A stretch of 64,000 nt of DNA, taken from assembly GCA_963169105.1 (NCBI GenBank), contig OY720643.1:82319696-82383695 (forward strand), read 5' to 3'. The DNA is from Ceriagrion tenellum (taxonomy: Eukaryota > Arthropoda > Insecta > Odonata > Coenagrionidae). Under the pieces are notes generated by a model. The model saw nothing but the letters and a program-made list of their open reading frames with translations. It was not told the DNA's origin and searched no databases. A program made the position numbers and the translations under genes. This document shows positions 1-11,252 of this stretch, one piece after another. Every line of letters begins with the position of its first letter. Position 1 is the stretch's first letter.

Positions 1-640
1 CCCTTACGACCTCACCGCATATTATAACGATGTGACGGAGGTCATTTTTTCGCGCACGTTAGTGATAATCGCTTATCTGTGCTTCCATATCTTGCTGAGA
101 TAATTAATATTCAATTTTTCGTGTTCTTTGCCCATACCACGTCGGCCATCTCGTTTGCCATCTTGTGCCGGGTTTCACATCAGTGATTTTCGCTGTTCAT
201 TTTTTCGTGTTTGGGCAATCCACCCAGTGATCTTCTGTGTTCAGTTTTTCGTGTTTTTGGCAACCCATCTCAGGCCCGTGAATCCCTCTATGTTACTAAT
301 TTTTGCGGCCTTCGCCGAGTGACAGTGCTTTGTTTTCCCGTGCTGCCCTCATGACCCTTCCTTTTTTCGTCGTGGTTGGATTCCCCGTCCCACCCCTCCC
401 ATTTTTGTGAAAACCGCGATCTTGTGCGGTTCCTCGCAGAGCCGTCAGCGATTTTTTTATTTTTTAACAACCTTTGGACTTTGCCAAAATTTTTTCCAGG
501 TTTCCTCTTGACCCTATTTTTTACTGTCGTGACCTGCTAGTCGGCACCGCGGCTCACGTTGTGGTGCTCGCCGCAGGTCTCTGCCTCCATTTCTCCCCAA
601 GTTATCCAATTTTGTAAAGTTAATTGGTTAAGTCTCTGCC
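1..640 (+). other. T1 LINE 5'UTR (left part cut by window edge)
   Basis: This T-rich non-coding stretch aligns by eye with 32700-33235, the 5'UTR of copy T7. Both share the opening acctc(a/t)ccgc, the dinucleotide style around gacggagg, and a closing segment of the form 'ctttgccaaa...cttgaccc'. The short open frames inside have no recognisable content. It is read as the distal half of a LINE 5'UTR; the 5' end lies outside the window. Confidence is moderate because the comparison is by eye. Confidence 0.6.
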
Positions 641-652
641 TACTCGCCCCCG

Positions 653-2330
653 TTGGGTTCGGGGGCGTGCCATTCCACATGTGGGATCCCTACTGGCCCG
701 ACCCCGGAGACACCGACCGGTATTACGAGTCCCTGGACTCCGGTTTGGAGTGGGTCGCTCATCTGGGTCCATCCCCAGACCTCGCCCGCGGACGCGAGTC
801 CTTGTTCGTGGTCCCGCCTTAGCCACTTCTTGATAATCGACGTACGGCATCCGAAGACCTCACCCCGGAAGGCTTGGAAGGCTTTCGTCCTCCCAAGAGG
901 ATTTTCCTGCCGCCAGGCGTCGCAAGCCGAGTGGCAGAGTTGTCCTCGACTTCCTCGCCTTCTCGGGGCCAGTGGCCCTCGCTACCTCCCCATCATGCCC
1001 CGACTTCACCGCCCTCGACCCGTTTCTCCTAGCCACCCTTCTCCTGTATCATCACCGGACCTCCCCATCTCCACCGTTCCTGCGACACCACCTGCATCGT
1101 ACCCCGGCGCCGACCGTAGCACCGCCCCGGAGCGGTACGCCCCAGAAGATCCCCCGGCCGACAAGAGGACGGCCGTGGTCAGCGAGGTGTCCGACGGCCT
1201 GGTGCTCGAGGACTACCTGTTGGCCGCGGCGACCGTCGTCGCCCCGCGGGACATAGTCTATGCGTCGAAGATCAGTCTCGGCCGCGTCTGCATCTACCTG
1301 CGCACGGCGCAGCAGGCGGACGCGGTGGCCTCTTCTCCTCCCATCCCCCGTCGCAATCGCCTCGTCCGCTTCCGGAAATACGTTGCCGGAGCGAAGAGGA
1401 TATTTCTGTCCAATGCCATCCCCGACATCCCCCACGGCGTGCTCGGTCGACACCTGTCCGAGTTGGCCGCGTCGTGTGCTCCATCTCGTTCGTGCGGGCG
1501 GCGTGTAGAAACCCCCTGTTCGCCCACGTCCGGGCGTTCAGGCGGGTGGCACACGTCGTCGTTCCGGACCTGGCCTCCCTCCCCCTCAGCATCCTTATCA
1601 ACCACGCCGGAACCTCCCACACCGTCTATCTAAACCTCGATGATCATACCTGCACCACCTGTGGGAAGACCGGGCACCACCAAGCGAGGTGCGGGGCCCC
1701 CCCGCTCCTCTGGTGGTGCCTGCCACGGTGGATTCCCGCCCCGAGGAGGTGGGGACGTCCTCTCCCTCCGCCGCGCGGGATCCCCCGTGCCCTCGACCGC
1801 ATGTGGACCCACTCCCGGCTTCTTCCTCGGTCCCTTGCGGGCCGGGCGACCGGGATCGTTCGTCTCTGACTCCACAATCAAACGCACTGACCTCCCCTCC
1901 TAAATCTGACCGGATAAAGAAAGTTGCCACGGTCGCCGCTACTGCGGTCGCCGCTCCTTCGGTGGCCGCTACGACGGTCGCTGCTCCCACGGTCGCCTCT
2001 CCCTCGGTCGCCGCTCCTACGGTCGCCGCTTCCACGGCTGCCGCTCCTGCTCCTGCCGTGGACCCCGACGATGATGATACCACCTCGTCGGATGGCAGCG
2101 GCGGTATATTCCATCAACCGATTTCTGACGATAAATACGCCTCCATCAGGAAGAACATCGCGAAGAAAAAGGATCCGCTGGCCTATCTAGAGAGCCAGGG
2201 AGTCCGCCCCCGTGCGTTCCTCCTCAGACTCCGCAGGGATTACGACGCTAAGACCAAGGCGGAACAAAATTTGAGGAAGGGCAGGAGGATGCAGACCTTG
2301 ATTGCCCTCCTTGCAGAACACCTCCGCTGA
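653..2330 (+). pseudogene. T1 ORF1, gag-like protein, frameshifted
   Basis: This is the ORF1 (RNA-binding, gag-like) gene of a LINE. The core domain shared with the other copies is open at about 1150-1450 (KRTAVVSE, YASKIS, RKYVAGAKRIFLSN). It continues in another frame from about 1474 with NPLFAHVRAFRR and the CCHC knuckle CTTCGKTGHHQARC. It then moves to a third frame from about 1690 to the stop at 2328-2330. The last part holds an Ala/Val/Pro repeat and the basic C-terminal helix. At least two frameshifts (near 1470 and 1700) make it a pseudogene. No ORF2 follows: the stop leads straight into a 3'UTR. The N-terminal start is uncertain because the first 150 codons do not resemble the other copies. 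Confidence 0.75.
1927..2064 (+). repeat. Coding tandem repeat (Val-Ala-Ala-Pro type) in T1 ORF1
   Basis: About nine imperfect 15-nt units of the form GTCGCCGCTCCTACG encode a low-complexity Val/Ala/Pro/Ser/Thr tract between the zinc knuckle and the acidic segment of ORF1. The equivalent linker in the other copies is Pro/Ser-rich but not repeated like this, so it is probably a local replication-slippage expansion. Confidence 0.8.
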
Positions 2331-2795
2331 TTCTTCATGCCCTAACCTTCACCTTCGTTTCACCTCATATCCTTTTACTGTCCCTCTAACCGCCTTTAAT
2401 TTCGACTTTTCTTCTTTTCTCGCTCCTCTCTGCACGACACGTCGCCGGCCCCCCAGCTTCGGAGGGCTCGTCGTCTTCGCCATGCCGTCGGACGCCTTTC
2501 CAGTTACCGCCGAGAGTCTTCTGTCAACCGTCGTACCCGTAGTGACCAGCGCGTCACGGGTCTCACAATTCATTCTATTTATGTAAACTTGCCTGCTATT
2601 ACAATTTCACTTTTCAAGCCCGTCGTGACCTACGTGTCACGGGATGCACAATTTTTTTCATTCCATGTAAACTTGCTCATTTGCCATTACCTGAATTAAA
2701 CTCTGTACGTCCACCTTCTTTTACGCTGGGGCAGGGTAAGAGTGGGCGCTTATCGCCTAATCTGCCCCAGCCTAAATAAACAACAAGTCAAGTCT
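2331..2795 (+). other. T1 3'UTR with internal duplication and terminal hairpin
   Basis: ORF1 is followed directly by this non-coding end. Two related units, 2529-2601 and 2621-2690, both contain a GTGACC...CGTGTCAC-type motif followed by ATGTAAACTTGC. A perfect 9-bp stem (CTGGGGCAG at 2726-2734, CTGCCCCAG at 2762-2770) precedes TAAATAAA and the tail caacaagtcaagtc. The same end, in the same order, recurs at 57503-57981, so this is the normal 3' end of an element family that lacks ORF2 here. Confidence 0.75.
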
Positions 2796-4590
2796 CTCGG
2801 GGCGAACAGACGTGCGTCGGATCGCTCCGTGAACGTCTTTAATTTCGAGTGGTAAAGAGTGCGTTAACCTGTTGCTGCCTGGTTAAACAGCTGCAGTAAC
2901 GTTTGCTCTATTTATCAGTTGTGGAATTATCCAAAAATCATTAATATTGACTGATCTACGGCGATTTTTGTCTTCTCGCCCTCGCGGCGCGGAGGCTGTG
3001 ATTACTATCATCGTACTGGACCTCTATGATTACTTTTGTGCAATTCTGGTGTATTAGTGCTTTGTGTAACTATCCTTTCTATGTGCCTATTTAGTTGTGG
3101 GCCCAAATCTACAGTATCCTCGAAGACACAAGTGAATTTGCTGCCGCTCTGTTACGAGACTTTTTGGTCTCGTATATTGCAGTTTTCCTAAGTCGATGAG
3201 AGGTGAAGCCTACTACATAGTGCAGTTAAAGTGTAAAATATCTACCTTGCATCGTGTTTTTCGTGTCATTCTAAGCTTGTGAGGCTTTTTTGGCGATTTA
3301 CACGATTGGTGGCGACGATCGTCTTTTGTTCTATGTTAACCTTTTGCAAAATTACTTATTTTTAGTGGTTTGTTGCTAGTTCATGGAACTATAGCGTGGC
3401 AATAAGGTGCAGGCAGCATAGACACCGTCCAGCGAACACTGTGGGGGGTGTTTTGTGTTTGGGCCGAGTTTTTGCCACGCTATATTTTTTGCCTTGTCAA
3501 CGTTTTTTGGGGACGGAAATTTCAATCATCACCGGTTTGTAGGACGTTTACACGGACTTGTGGGGTAATTTTTCTGCAATAGTGCTCCGTTTATTCTCGT
3601 TCTCATCCTCCTTTATGCCTAGAACCTAACCTTTCGAATCATCAACAAAGTTACCAATACTTGTGTCGTTGGAGGCAGGAAAGAGACGATTCCTTTAGTC
3701 TTTCTGGAGTCTTCGGCATTGATGAGAGGTGTTTTATGTTATATGGTGCAACTAAAGTGCTCACTAGTTAACTTCATAATGTGTACTGTGTGACTAAGTT
3801 TTTGTGGCATGTACTGGCAATCAATACGGGGATGGCGACGATCGTCTTTTGTTCTATGTTCACCTCTCGTAATCATTTAATCATAGAGGTTTATAGTTAG
3901 TTGGTGAACTATAGCGTGGTACTAAGGTGCAGGCAGCTTAGACACACCATCCTGTGAACATTGTGGGGTGATTTTCGTGTCTTTCGGCCGAGCTTTTGCA
4001 CGCTAACAATTTGCCCTGTCAACGATTTTGGTGACGGAAAGCTCAATCTTTACCGTTTTGTTGGACGTGTATACGGACCTGTGGTCTACTTTTCATGCAA
4101 TAGTGCTTCATGTTACCTTTGTCTTCATCCCGCTTTGTGCTTAGAAACTTTTTCCTCCAATTATCAACGAAGATATCAATCACTGCCTTCCTGAAGCAGG
4201 AACGAGACGATTCGTCTCGTGTATTGCAGTCTCCTGCGCTGATAAGAGGCTAATTACGATACACGGTGCAGTTAAAGTGTCTATTACCCAATCTTTATAA
4301 CGTGCTTGTGTGACCATAAGTTTGTGACATAATAAGGGCAAAGCTTTTCATGGCCACCCGTCTTGCGAGTGAGACCTAACTTCCCGAGTTTATTTTTTCT
4401 CGCGGCGATTGGTGGCCGGGCTTTCGAGGCACAATCTTCCCTTGTGTTTCAATCAAGTTTTTAAGTTTTCGAGACTAGTCTCCGTGATTAGTGCAACGTT
4501 CCCACCTACCAACTATCGTGGTTGAGTGGTCGACGTCCCACGGTATCTCAGGTTGGGAAGAGCACTAGGGTGAGTCATCTGGTCCGCTCC
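2796..4590 (+). other. T2 5'UTR with tandem promoter-like monomers
   Basis: The region begins with the conserved 5' start (tctctcgg, gaacagacgtgc, ggatcgctccgt) directly after the T1 tail. From about 3152 it is built of related units of about 520-526 bp: 3152-3678, 3679-4200 and a partial unit 4201-4330. Each carries gatgagaggt (3195, 3721; gataagagg at 4241), and the first two carry CGATCGTCTTTTGT (3316-3329, 3839-3852). Units 1 and 3 also have a short inverted repeat (ACGAGAC...GTCTCGT). The layout resembles the monomeric 5'UTR promoters of mouse L1; promoter activity is inferred only. No coding potential is seen. Confidence 0.75.
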
Positions 4591-6332
4591 ATGGCGGACC
4601 AGAATGAGGGGGGGAGGGGCGAAAGGGTGCCTAGCCCTAAGCCCCCGTCTTCAGGGGGTTCGGTTCCGCCGGGCCCCTCCGCCTCTGCCTCCCTTTTCAC
4701 CTCCGCTGCCTGCGCTTCCGGGCCTCCCGGAGGGGCTATGAACGCCATCGGTACTGAATCTCTCCCCAGGGTCTCCGGACCCACCTCAACCTTGTCCTAT
4801 AGCGCCGCAACACCTCCATCTGCCTCCATCACCACCGCCGCTTCTGTCGCCCAAGCACCCACCCATGCCCACACCACCTCCATTGCCCCTCATGTTCCAT
4901 CTACCACCGTCGCAGCCAGGGCCAGTACCCGCGCCCCGGGGCCATTGCCCTCCGCCCCGGCCGCTACTGGGCCCACCACCCAGGTTGCCGACCACCCAAC
5001 GCCGCGCCTCGCCGGGGGCGCACCCAATACGGCGAGCTACGCCAATATCACCCAGAAGAACCCCTCCGCGGCCGGCGGTTATTAAGTGATCGACCAACCT
5101 GTCGCAGACAAGCGGACCGCCGTCATCTGCGACGTCCAGGAGAGCCTCACCCTGGAGGACTGCCTAATGGCAGTTGTTCAATCCGTCACCCCACGGGATG
5201 TGACATTGGCATCCAAGGTAAGTCACCAACGGTTTTGCATCTACCTGAAAACCGCCGAGCTGGCCGACAGGGTGGTGGCTTCCCCGGCGGTGAACATAAA
5301 AGGAGCGGTGGTGCGTTTCCGGAGGTACGTCGTCGGGGCCACCAGGATATTTCTATCTAACGCTATCCCCGACATCCCGGCCAGGACCCTCCACGACCAT
5401 CTCTCGGAGTACGGCCGGGTGATGGGTCCCATCACTTTCTGCCGGGCGGCCTGTAAAAACCCCCTCTTCGCACACGTCAAGGGGTTCCGACGGCTGGCTC
5501 ACGTGGTGGTGGACAATCTGGCCACCCTGCCATTCGCCATCCCCGTGACCCACGCGGGAACGACCCACACGGTCTTCTTAAACCTAGACGACCATACCTG
5601 CGCCAACTGTGGTCGTACGGGTCACCACCAGGCCCGGTGCACCACCACCCCTCCAGTCGTCCGCCCTTTGGCCGTCGAGGAGACGCCACCCATGGCCGAC
5701 TCCCCCTTCCTCCGGTGGAGGCCAAATCGACCCAGGGGACCCAGGAACCTCGGCGTGAGACGCCAGTCTCGAACCCCCCCCCCCCCGTAAAGGAAGGCGA
5801 ACAGACGGCCTCGACTAGCGGGGAAGCGAGTATAGCTCCCGAATCCGCGCCAAACGTCCTGGAAGTCGGACAAGACACCGACGCCCCCATCGCGACACGG
5901 GAAGAGGAGGTCGTCCCGATGGACGCAGCGCCGGGAGGCAGCCGAGCCCCCAAGCGAGGGCGGGAAACGACCCCCGCGAGAGAGCGAAGCGACCTGCCGG
6001 AATGGGAAAGAGGAAGGGGAAGGCAAAAGAGGACGAGGCGTCCTCCGTCACGTCCGAGGATCCCGACCCGTTAGACCTGCCCTCGTCACCGGCGGATTCC
6101 GTGACACCGCAAGTGATCCCCGGACGGCCTGTTTAGCCTCGCCATGAAGGCTATCCCGAAGGAGAAGGAGATTGTCCCATACCTTCGCTCTCTGGGGATC
6201 GACCCGGAGGCCTTCCTGGAGAGAGTCCAGGGGAACCAGGATAAGGTCACACCAACGGAGAGGTGGAATAAGCAGGGAAAGAGGCGCGACTCCATCATCA
6301 AACGCAGGACGGAGGAATTGGGAGAGCAATGA
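4591..6332 (+). pseudogene. T2 ORF1, gag-like RNA-binding protein, degraded
   Basis: The start is set at ATG 4591 because the first residues MADQN and the flanking bases recur in T10 (47941) and T12 (54325). The N-terminal 160 codons are Pro/Ser/Ala-rich. An in-frame TAA at 5083-5085 interrupts the gene just before the core domain. The core then reads openly to about 5775: KRTAVICDV, VRFRRYVVGATRIFLSN, NPLFAHVKGFRR, and the CCHC knuckle CANCGRTGHHQARC at 5599-5640. A C-homopolymer at about 5776-5789 shifts the frame. The basic C-terminal helix is open at 6144-6332 (IVPYLRSLGIDPEAFLERVQ). The stop TGA overlaps the ORF2 ATG (6329). Its role would be RNP formation with the LINE RNA. Confidence 0.8.
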
Positions 6333-9300
6333 TGGCGGGGAGACCTGCGGAGCTCAACGATCCAACTCAAGCCGACACCTCCGCTACCATGGCCCACGGA
6401 AACGCGGAGTCATTCCAAGCTCTTGGGGGGATTTCGCGACTCCCCACGTGGGTCTACCGGACGCTGGCTCCGGCGCGGCCGAAACTCACCTCGCCCCCCA
6501 CCAGGAAGATCGGGTCACGATTGGAACCCGAGACCGGCGCGTTGTACCGGAGACTCCCGGCGCCCACCTTACCGTTTCTCACATGAACGTGAAGTCCCTG
6601 CGCGCCCACTGGGCGGATTTCTCGGAAACCGTCCGGAGCAGGGGCGACACCATTATCGCGGTCACCGAGACCCACCTCTCGCCGGGCCACGACTCGGCCT
6701 CCTTCGCCATCCCGGGGTATGCCCTTCTCCGGCACGACAGGACATACGCCAAGGCGGGGGCGTCGCGCTATACGTTCGTGACGGCCTGCCTGCGAGGGTG
6801 ATCGCGGCCTCCACGTCCGCCTCTGCCGCCAGAGAGGAGTACTTGTTTACCGAGGTGGAAGGGCCCTTTGGGAACGCCATTTTCGGCGTGGCCTACTGTC
6901 CCCCGAAACCGAGGTCACCGGTCTCCGTCGTCGACCTTTTCGCCCGGCTCCGCGGGGGCCGCCGCGTGGCCCTGCTCGTGGGAGACTTCAACGTGCCGGT
7001 GAACAAAGAGGACCACTCCGCCAGGGCCTTCACCGCGGCCATCAGGGACAGGGGACAGTCCCTGGTGTCCCTGAGGCCGATCTTCCACTCCTCCTCGGCG
7101 CACAACACCCTGGATCTCATGATTACGGGAGATCCCGAACTGGTCGTTCACCACGGACAGCGGGCGGTCCCCGGCATTTCACGGCATGACCTGGTGTGGT
7201 GTGCCTTGCGGCCGTGTCTCCCCCCCCGCCCCGGAAAAACATCACCTACCGGGACCTCAGGAGGATCGACCTCTCTACCATCCTCGAGGACCCCTACCTC
7301 TCCCGGCTGGACGAAGTCCGTCAGGACTGTGACCCGGACCAGGCGGCTGTCCTGATCCGAGACGTCATCCTGGGGGCCTTGGACAGGCACGCCCCCATCA
7401 AGACCAAAACGTCCGCGCGACCACCGGCACCGTGGATCGACCGGTCCATCAGGGAGGAGATGAGGGAGCGGGGTCGGCTCTACAAGGCTTTCACCAGGGA
7501 AATAACGGCCGACAACTGGGAGCGGTATCGCGTCGCTCGCAACGCCACCAAACAGCTACTGCGCAATGCTAAGGCCAAGCACTTTGCGGACAGGCTCGGG
7601 AGGGAGGACAGATCGAGAGGACTCTGGCGGGTTATTCGCGACCAGGGGGGGTGTCGAGGCAGAACATCATCCCAACCGACCATCTCACCCGAGGCCCTGC
7701 TCGACTGTTTCGTGGGGGACACTCCCGAAACGCGAGACCCCGGAGGAACCAGGCCCCTGCTCGTTCCACGAGTCGTCCTCCCGGTCTTTGAATTCACCCC
7801 CATCACCGCGAAGGACGTGGAGGAAGCTGTGGCGGAACAGAGGTCCAGGACGCCGGGACCGGATGGGATCACCACCATGATGGTTCGGCCTCTACTGCCG
7901 GCCCTCAAGCGTCCCCTTATTAATATCTTCAACGCCAGCCTCTCCCAGGGCATATACCCTCTTGAATGGAAACATGGAGTTATCGTGCCACTCCCCAAGG
8001 TCTCTAATCCCACTGTGGCGAAACATTACCGCCCCATCACCATCGGTAATTGTCTGAGGAAGATTCTTGACCGAATCGTGATGAAGCAGCTGGCCGGCCA
8101 CGTCTCCCGCTGCGACCTACTCAGCCCAGAACAGAGCGCCTTCCGGCCGGGATACAGCACCCAACTGGCGCTCGCCGGGGTGCTGGACCCGGTCCGGGAG
8201 GCCATCGACCGGAGACGTCTCTCCATCGCCGTCGCCCTGGACCTTGCCCGGGCGTACGACTCCGTGGACCACGATAAGCTCGTCGAGGTCCTTCGGTTCT
8301 TGCGCCTCGGGGAACCCGCGCTTGCGTGGATCCGGAATTACTTAGGGGAACGGAGGTGCGTCTGGGCGGAGCGACAAGGTCCGCTTGGCGCACTACACGC
8401 AGGGGGTTCCGCAAGGGTCGTGCCTGTCGCCCCTCCTTTTTAACATCTTCCTTGACGGAGTGACGCGCCTAAACATCCGATGCCAGCCCATGCTGTATGC
8501 GGACGATATCCTTCTCCTGGCTCATGCGGAGAGCCACGCGCTGGATGATGCCGTGACATCCATGAATGAGGACCTGGCCACCGCGTGCGACTGGCTCGCC
8601 GACATGGGGATGAACGTCAACGTAGACAAGTGCTCGGCCTGCATTATAGGGCACAAGAGGATGCTCCGGAAGCACGTGTCTTCCGGCACCCCTGCCATAC
8701 GGATCGCGGGGACCGCGATCCCATACTGCCGCTCCTTTCGATACTTAGGGGTGACGGTTACCGACGACCTGTCATGGGGACCCCAAGCCTCTCAAGCCAT
8801 CTCCCGGATGCACCTGGTACTGAAACGACTCAGAGGAATGCAGTACAGGCCGCCGAAAAATATCAAGGCCATCCTTATCAAAACGCTGGCCTTCCCAATA
8901 ATAGATTACTGCCTGCTCCCCTGCTGCGACCTAAGTGGGACCGACATCAACAGGCTGCAGGTGGCGCAGAACGCCTGCGTCCGATACGCTTTCCGCCCTG
9001 AAGCGTGGGACCACCTCACCCCCATCTATAAGGCCGAGAAGATGCTGAAGGTGAAGGAGCTGCGGACCCTCAGCGTTCTTCGCGGCGGGCAGTAGGTCCT
9101 GAGAAACCATTGCCCGGCCTTCCTACTGGAGAGGCTGACCTCAATGGCGGAGGTACATACGAGATCAACGAGGGGCGCCGGAAGGACGATGAGGATCCCC
9201 GCCCATCGCACAGCGCGGATGGCCGGTTCCTTCGCCGCTACCTTCGCCAGAGTTCAACCGCCTCCCTTCAGCCGTCAAGGACAACGTCACGACGGCCAAG

Positions 9301-9333
9301 CTGAGGAAACACCTGCTGTCCCGCTACGACTGA
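6329..9333 (+). pseudogene. T2 ORF2, endonuclease plus reverse transcriptase, frameshifted
   Basis: The EN domain spans about 6580-7250. It has NVKSLRAHWADF, VTETHL, GVAYCPPK, GDFNVP (catalytic Asp/Asn pair), NTLDLM and SRHDLVW, spread over three frames. The RT is open at 7196-8400 (TPGPDGI, RPITIGNC, QSAFRPGYSTQLAL, LDLARAYDSVDH), shifts near 8390, and continues with GVPQGSCLSPLLFN and the intact active site YADD near 8500. A TAG at 9093-9095 and a late frameshift near 9255 break the C-terminal domain. The last codons read to a TGA at 9331-9333. There is no RNase H. It is a nearly full-length but inactive copy, closest by eye to T7. Confidence 0.85.
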
Positions 9334-10117
9334 CCCTGTTGACCGGACCTTCCAGCATACTTACCATTTGACCTATTTATTAATATACCTATTTATTGAT
9401 TTACTTTTTAAATAATTATTCATATATTTATTTATTGATTTATTTATTTACGTATTAATTGATTTATTTACTAAGCTATGCTTTTAGTCAATGACCTTTT
9501 TTAACACTGAACTATCTTGTTTGGAACCAGATACTTTCCACATTATTTATGATTATTACTCTTATCCATAGATATGTTTAAAGTAATGTTTTTAATGCAC
9601 GTTTTTTATCTTTCAAACTAAGCTATGCTTTTAGTCAATGACCTTTTTTAAACACTGAACTATCTTGTTTGGAACCAGATATTTTCTACATTTTTTATGA
9701 TTATTACTCTTACCCGAAGATATTTTTAAGTAATGTTTTTAATGCACGTTTTTTATCTTTCCCGGTGAGAACCGCGAAGTCCTCTCCTTCGGAGAATACT
9801 GCTTCGAACCCGGCCTGCTGGCGATGGTTGAAGGAAACCTCCCAGAAGTGTCGTCAAAGAACATAATCGTTGGCAATGTGACTTATATCTGGACCTAAAA
9901 TGGCTGCTTGTTAAGCACCGATACTGTGTTCCTCTTAAAAACCATTTATTGCTTATTGACTGATACTGTGTCTTTTATAAACTATTAATTCCTCATTGTC
10001 TGAAATTTACAATTGACAATTACTTATGAAACCTCTGTACAGAGCCCTGGGGCAGGGGAAGAGGGGGCCATCGGGCCTCATCTGCGTCAGGTTAAATAAA
10101 GAAAAATCAAATCAAAT
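9334..10117 (+). other. T2 3'UTR
   Basis: This is an AT-rich region with ATTTATTTA runs, a tandem duplication (9471-9764), and the family 3' end: arms CCTGGGGCAG (10046-10055) and CTGCGTCAGG (10082-10091), then TTAAATAAA and a (AAATC)3 tail. No ORF of interest is present. The tail passes directly into a TC run and the next 5'UTR. Confidence 0.8.
9471..9764 (+). repeat. 147-bp direct tandem duplication in T2 3'UTR
   Basis: Unit 1 (9471-9617) and unit 2 (9618-9764) both start ctaagctatgcttttagtca and end aatgcacgttttttatcttt. They differ at a handful of positions and by small indels. This is a simple tandem duplication within non-coding DNA. Confidence 0.9.
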
Positions 10118-11252
10118 CTCTCTCTCTCTCGAGGTGAGCAGACGTGCTGCGGGTCGCTCCGTAACGTTTGCGTTTTTTCTAGTAGTTCAGAGTGGTTTAG
10201 TGTTTCTGTGGTTTCATCTTGTTGCAGGAAGGTTGTTTTCGTCCACCGGTCTAAAAATCATCCAGAAATACCGGAAACTAAGAAAGTTACGAACGTTTGT
10301 AACTTTTCGCCCTCGCGACGCGAGAGCGTCAGGGCGTCATACTTCATCGAGTGTTTTCAGGTCCTCATCGGGTCCCTGGGCCTTTTATAACATCATTAGG
10401 CTATTCCTTGTATTTCCCATACAATTTGTGGCAAACAGTGTTTGGATTTTCTATCAAAATCTCCACTTTTTCAGTCCCTGCATACGTGAAGTGTCAGTGA
10501 TTTTTCACTTGATGGTTTTGGATTTATTTTACGTGGTTGAGGACACCTGGTGCTTTTCTGTGTGCCAAAGATGCTTTTGTTTCATTTGCAACGAAACGTG
10601 CGACGATAGTTTGTATTAATATGCCCTTTTAGGGCATTTGTATGAGTTGATCGTGCCGATCGTCATTTGTCCTTTGTTTACCTTATATATATCGATTTTG
10701 TGGATTACAGCCGTACGTTGGGTTTAATACGAATAAACTGTTCTTCATGACGCTTCACTGCATCGGTGAGTGAAAACAGTGAGTGTTAACTCCCTTTACT
10801 TGCTGAGATACCAAACTTCGTCTTTCCTCTCGACAACGATTTTGTGCCGTCAACCACTTTTCGTGTTTTAACGCAAGTTCTTTGCCCTGGCCTTTTACCA
10901 AATTGCGTCCAAAAGTGTTTCCCGTTATTGTTCTGACAGTGTTATACAGGTCTTTCTGTAGTTAACGGGTTTCTCTTCTTTTTATTCCATCAATCTATCG
11001 TTCGTGTGCTGGTGGCTAACAAACGTGTAGCGTTACCAGTTGTTATTTTACCGAACCCAAACAAACACCGTACGTTGGGCATAATAGGAACGAATTGTGT
11101 TCTTCATGACGCTATACTGAGTCGGTGGATGATAACAGTGGAGTGACGGCGAGTTTCCTGGATCTCTGCTTGCCACTGGTTTCGCCAGGCATCGTCCGGG
11201 GAGCAGGCGACGTGCCTTCGTGCCAGACGGCCTTTCGGAGGGGCCGTCTACC
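10118..11252 (+). other. T3 5'UTR
   Basis: After a short TC run the conserved start gaggtgagcagacgtgc appears (10131). The region contains one copy of the shared box as CGATCGTCATTTGT (10657-10670). It is T-rich and non-coding and resembles the 5'UTRs of T8 and T9. The open frame at 10026-10619 is a chance reading of the T2 3' end and this UTR. Confidence 0.7.

Noticed and set aside
1598..2083. A 161-codon - strand frame over the Ala/Val repeat
   Set aside because: It is the reverse reading of the GC-rich coding repeat of T1 ORF1, with low complexity and no motif.
10026..10619. A 197-codon + strand frame with hydrophobic stretches that looks like a membrane protein
   Set aside because: It spans the T2 3' end, the TC run and the T3 5'UTR; the T-rich UTR gives Phe/Leu/Val codons by composition.
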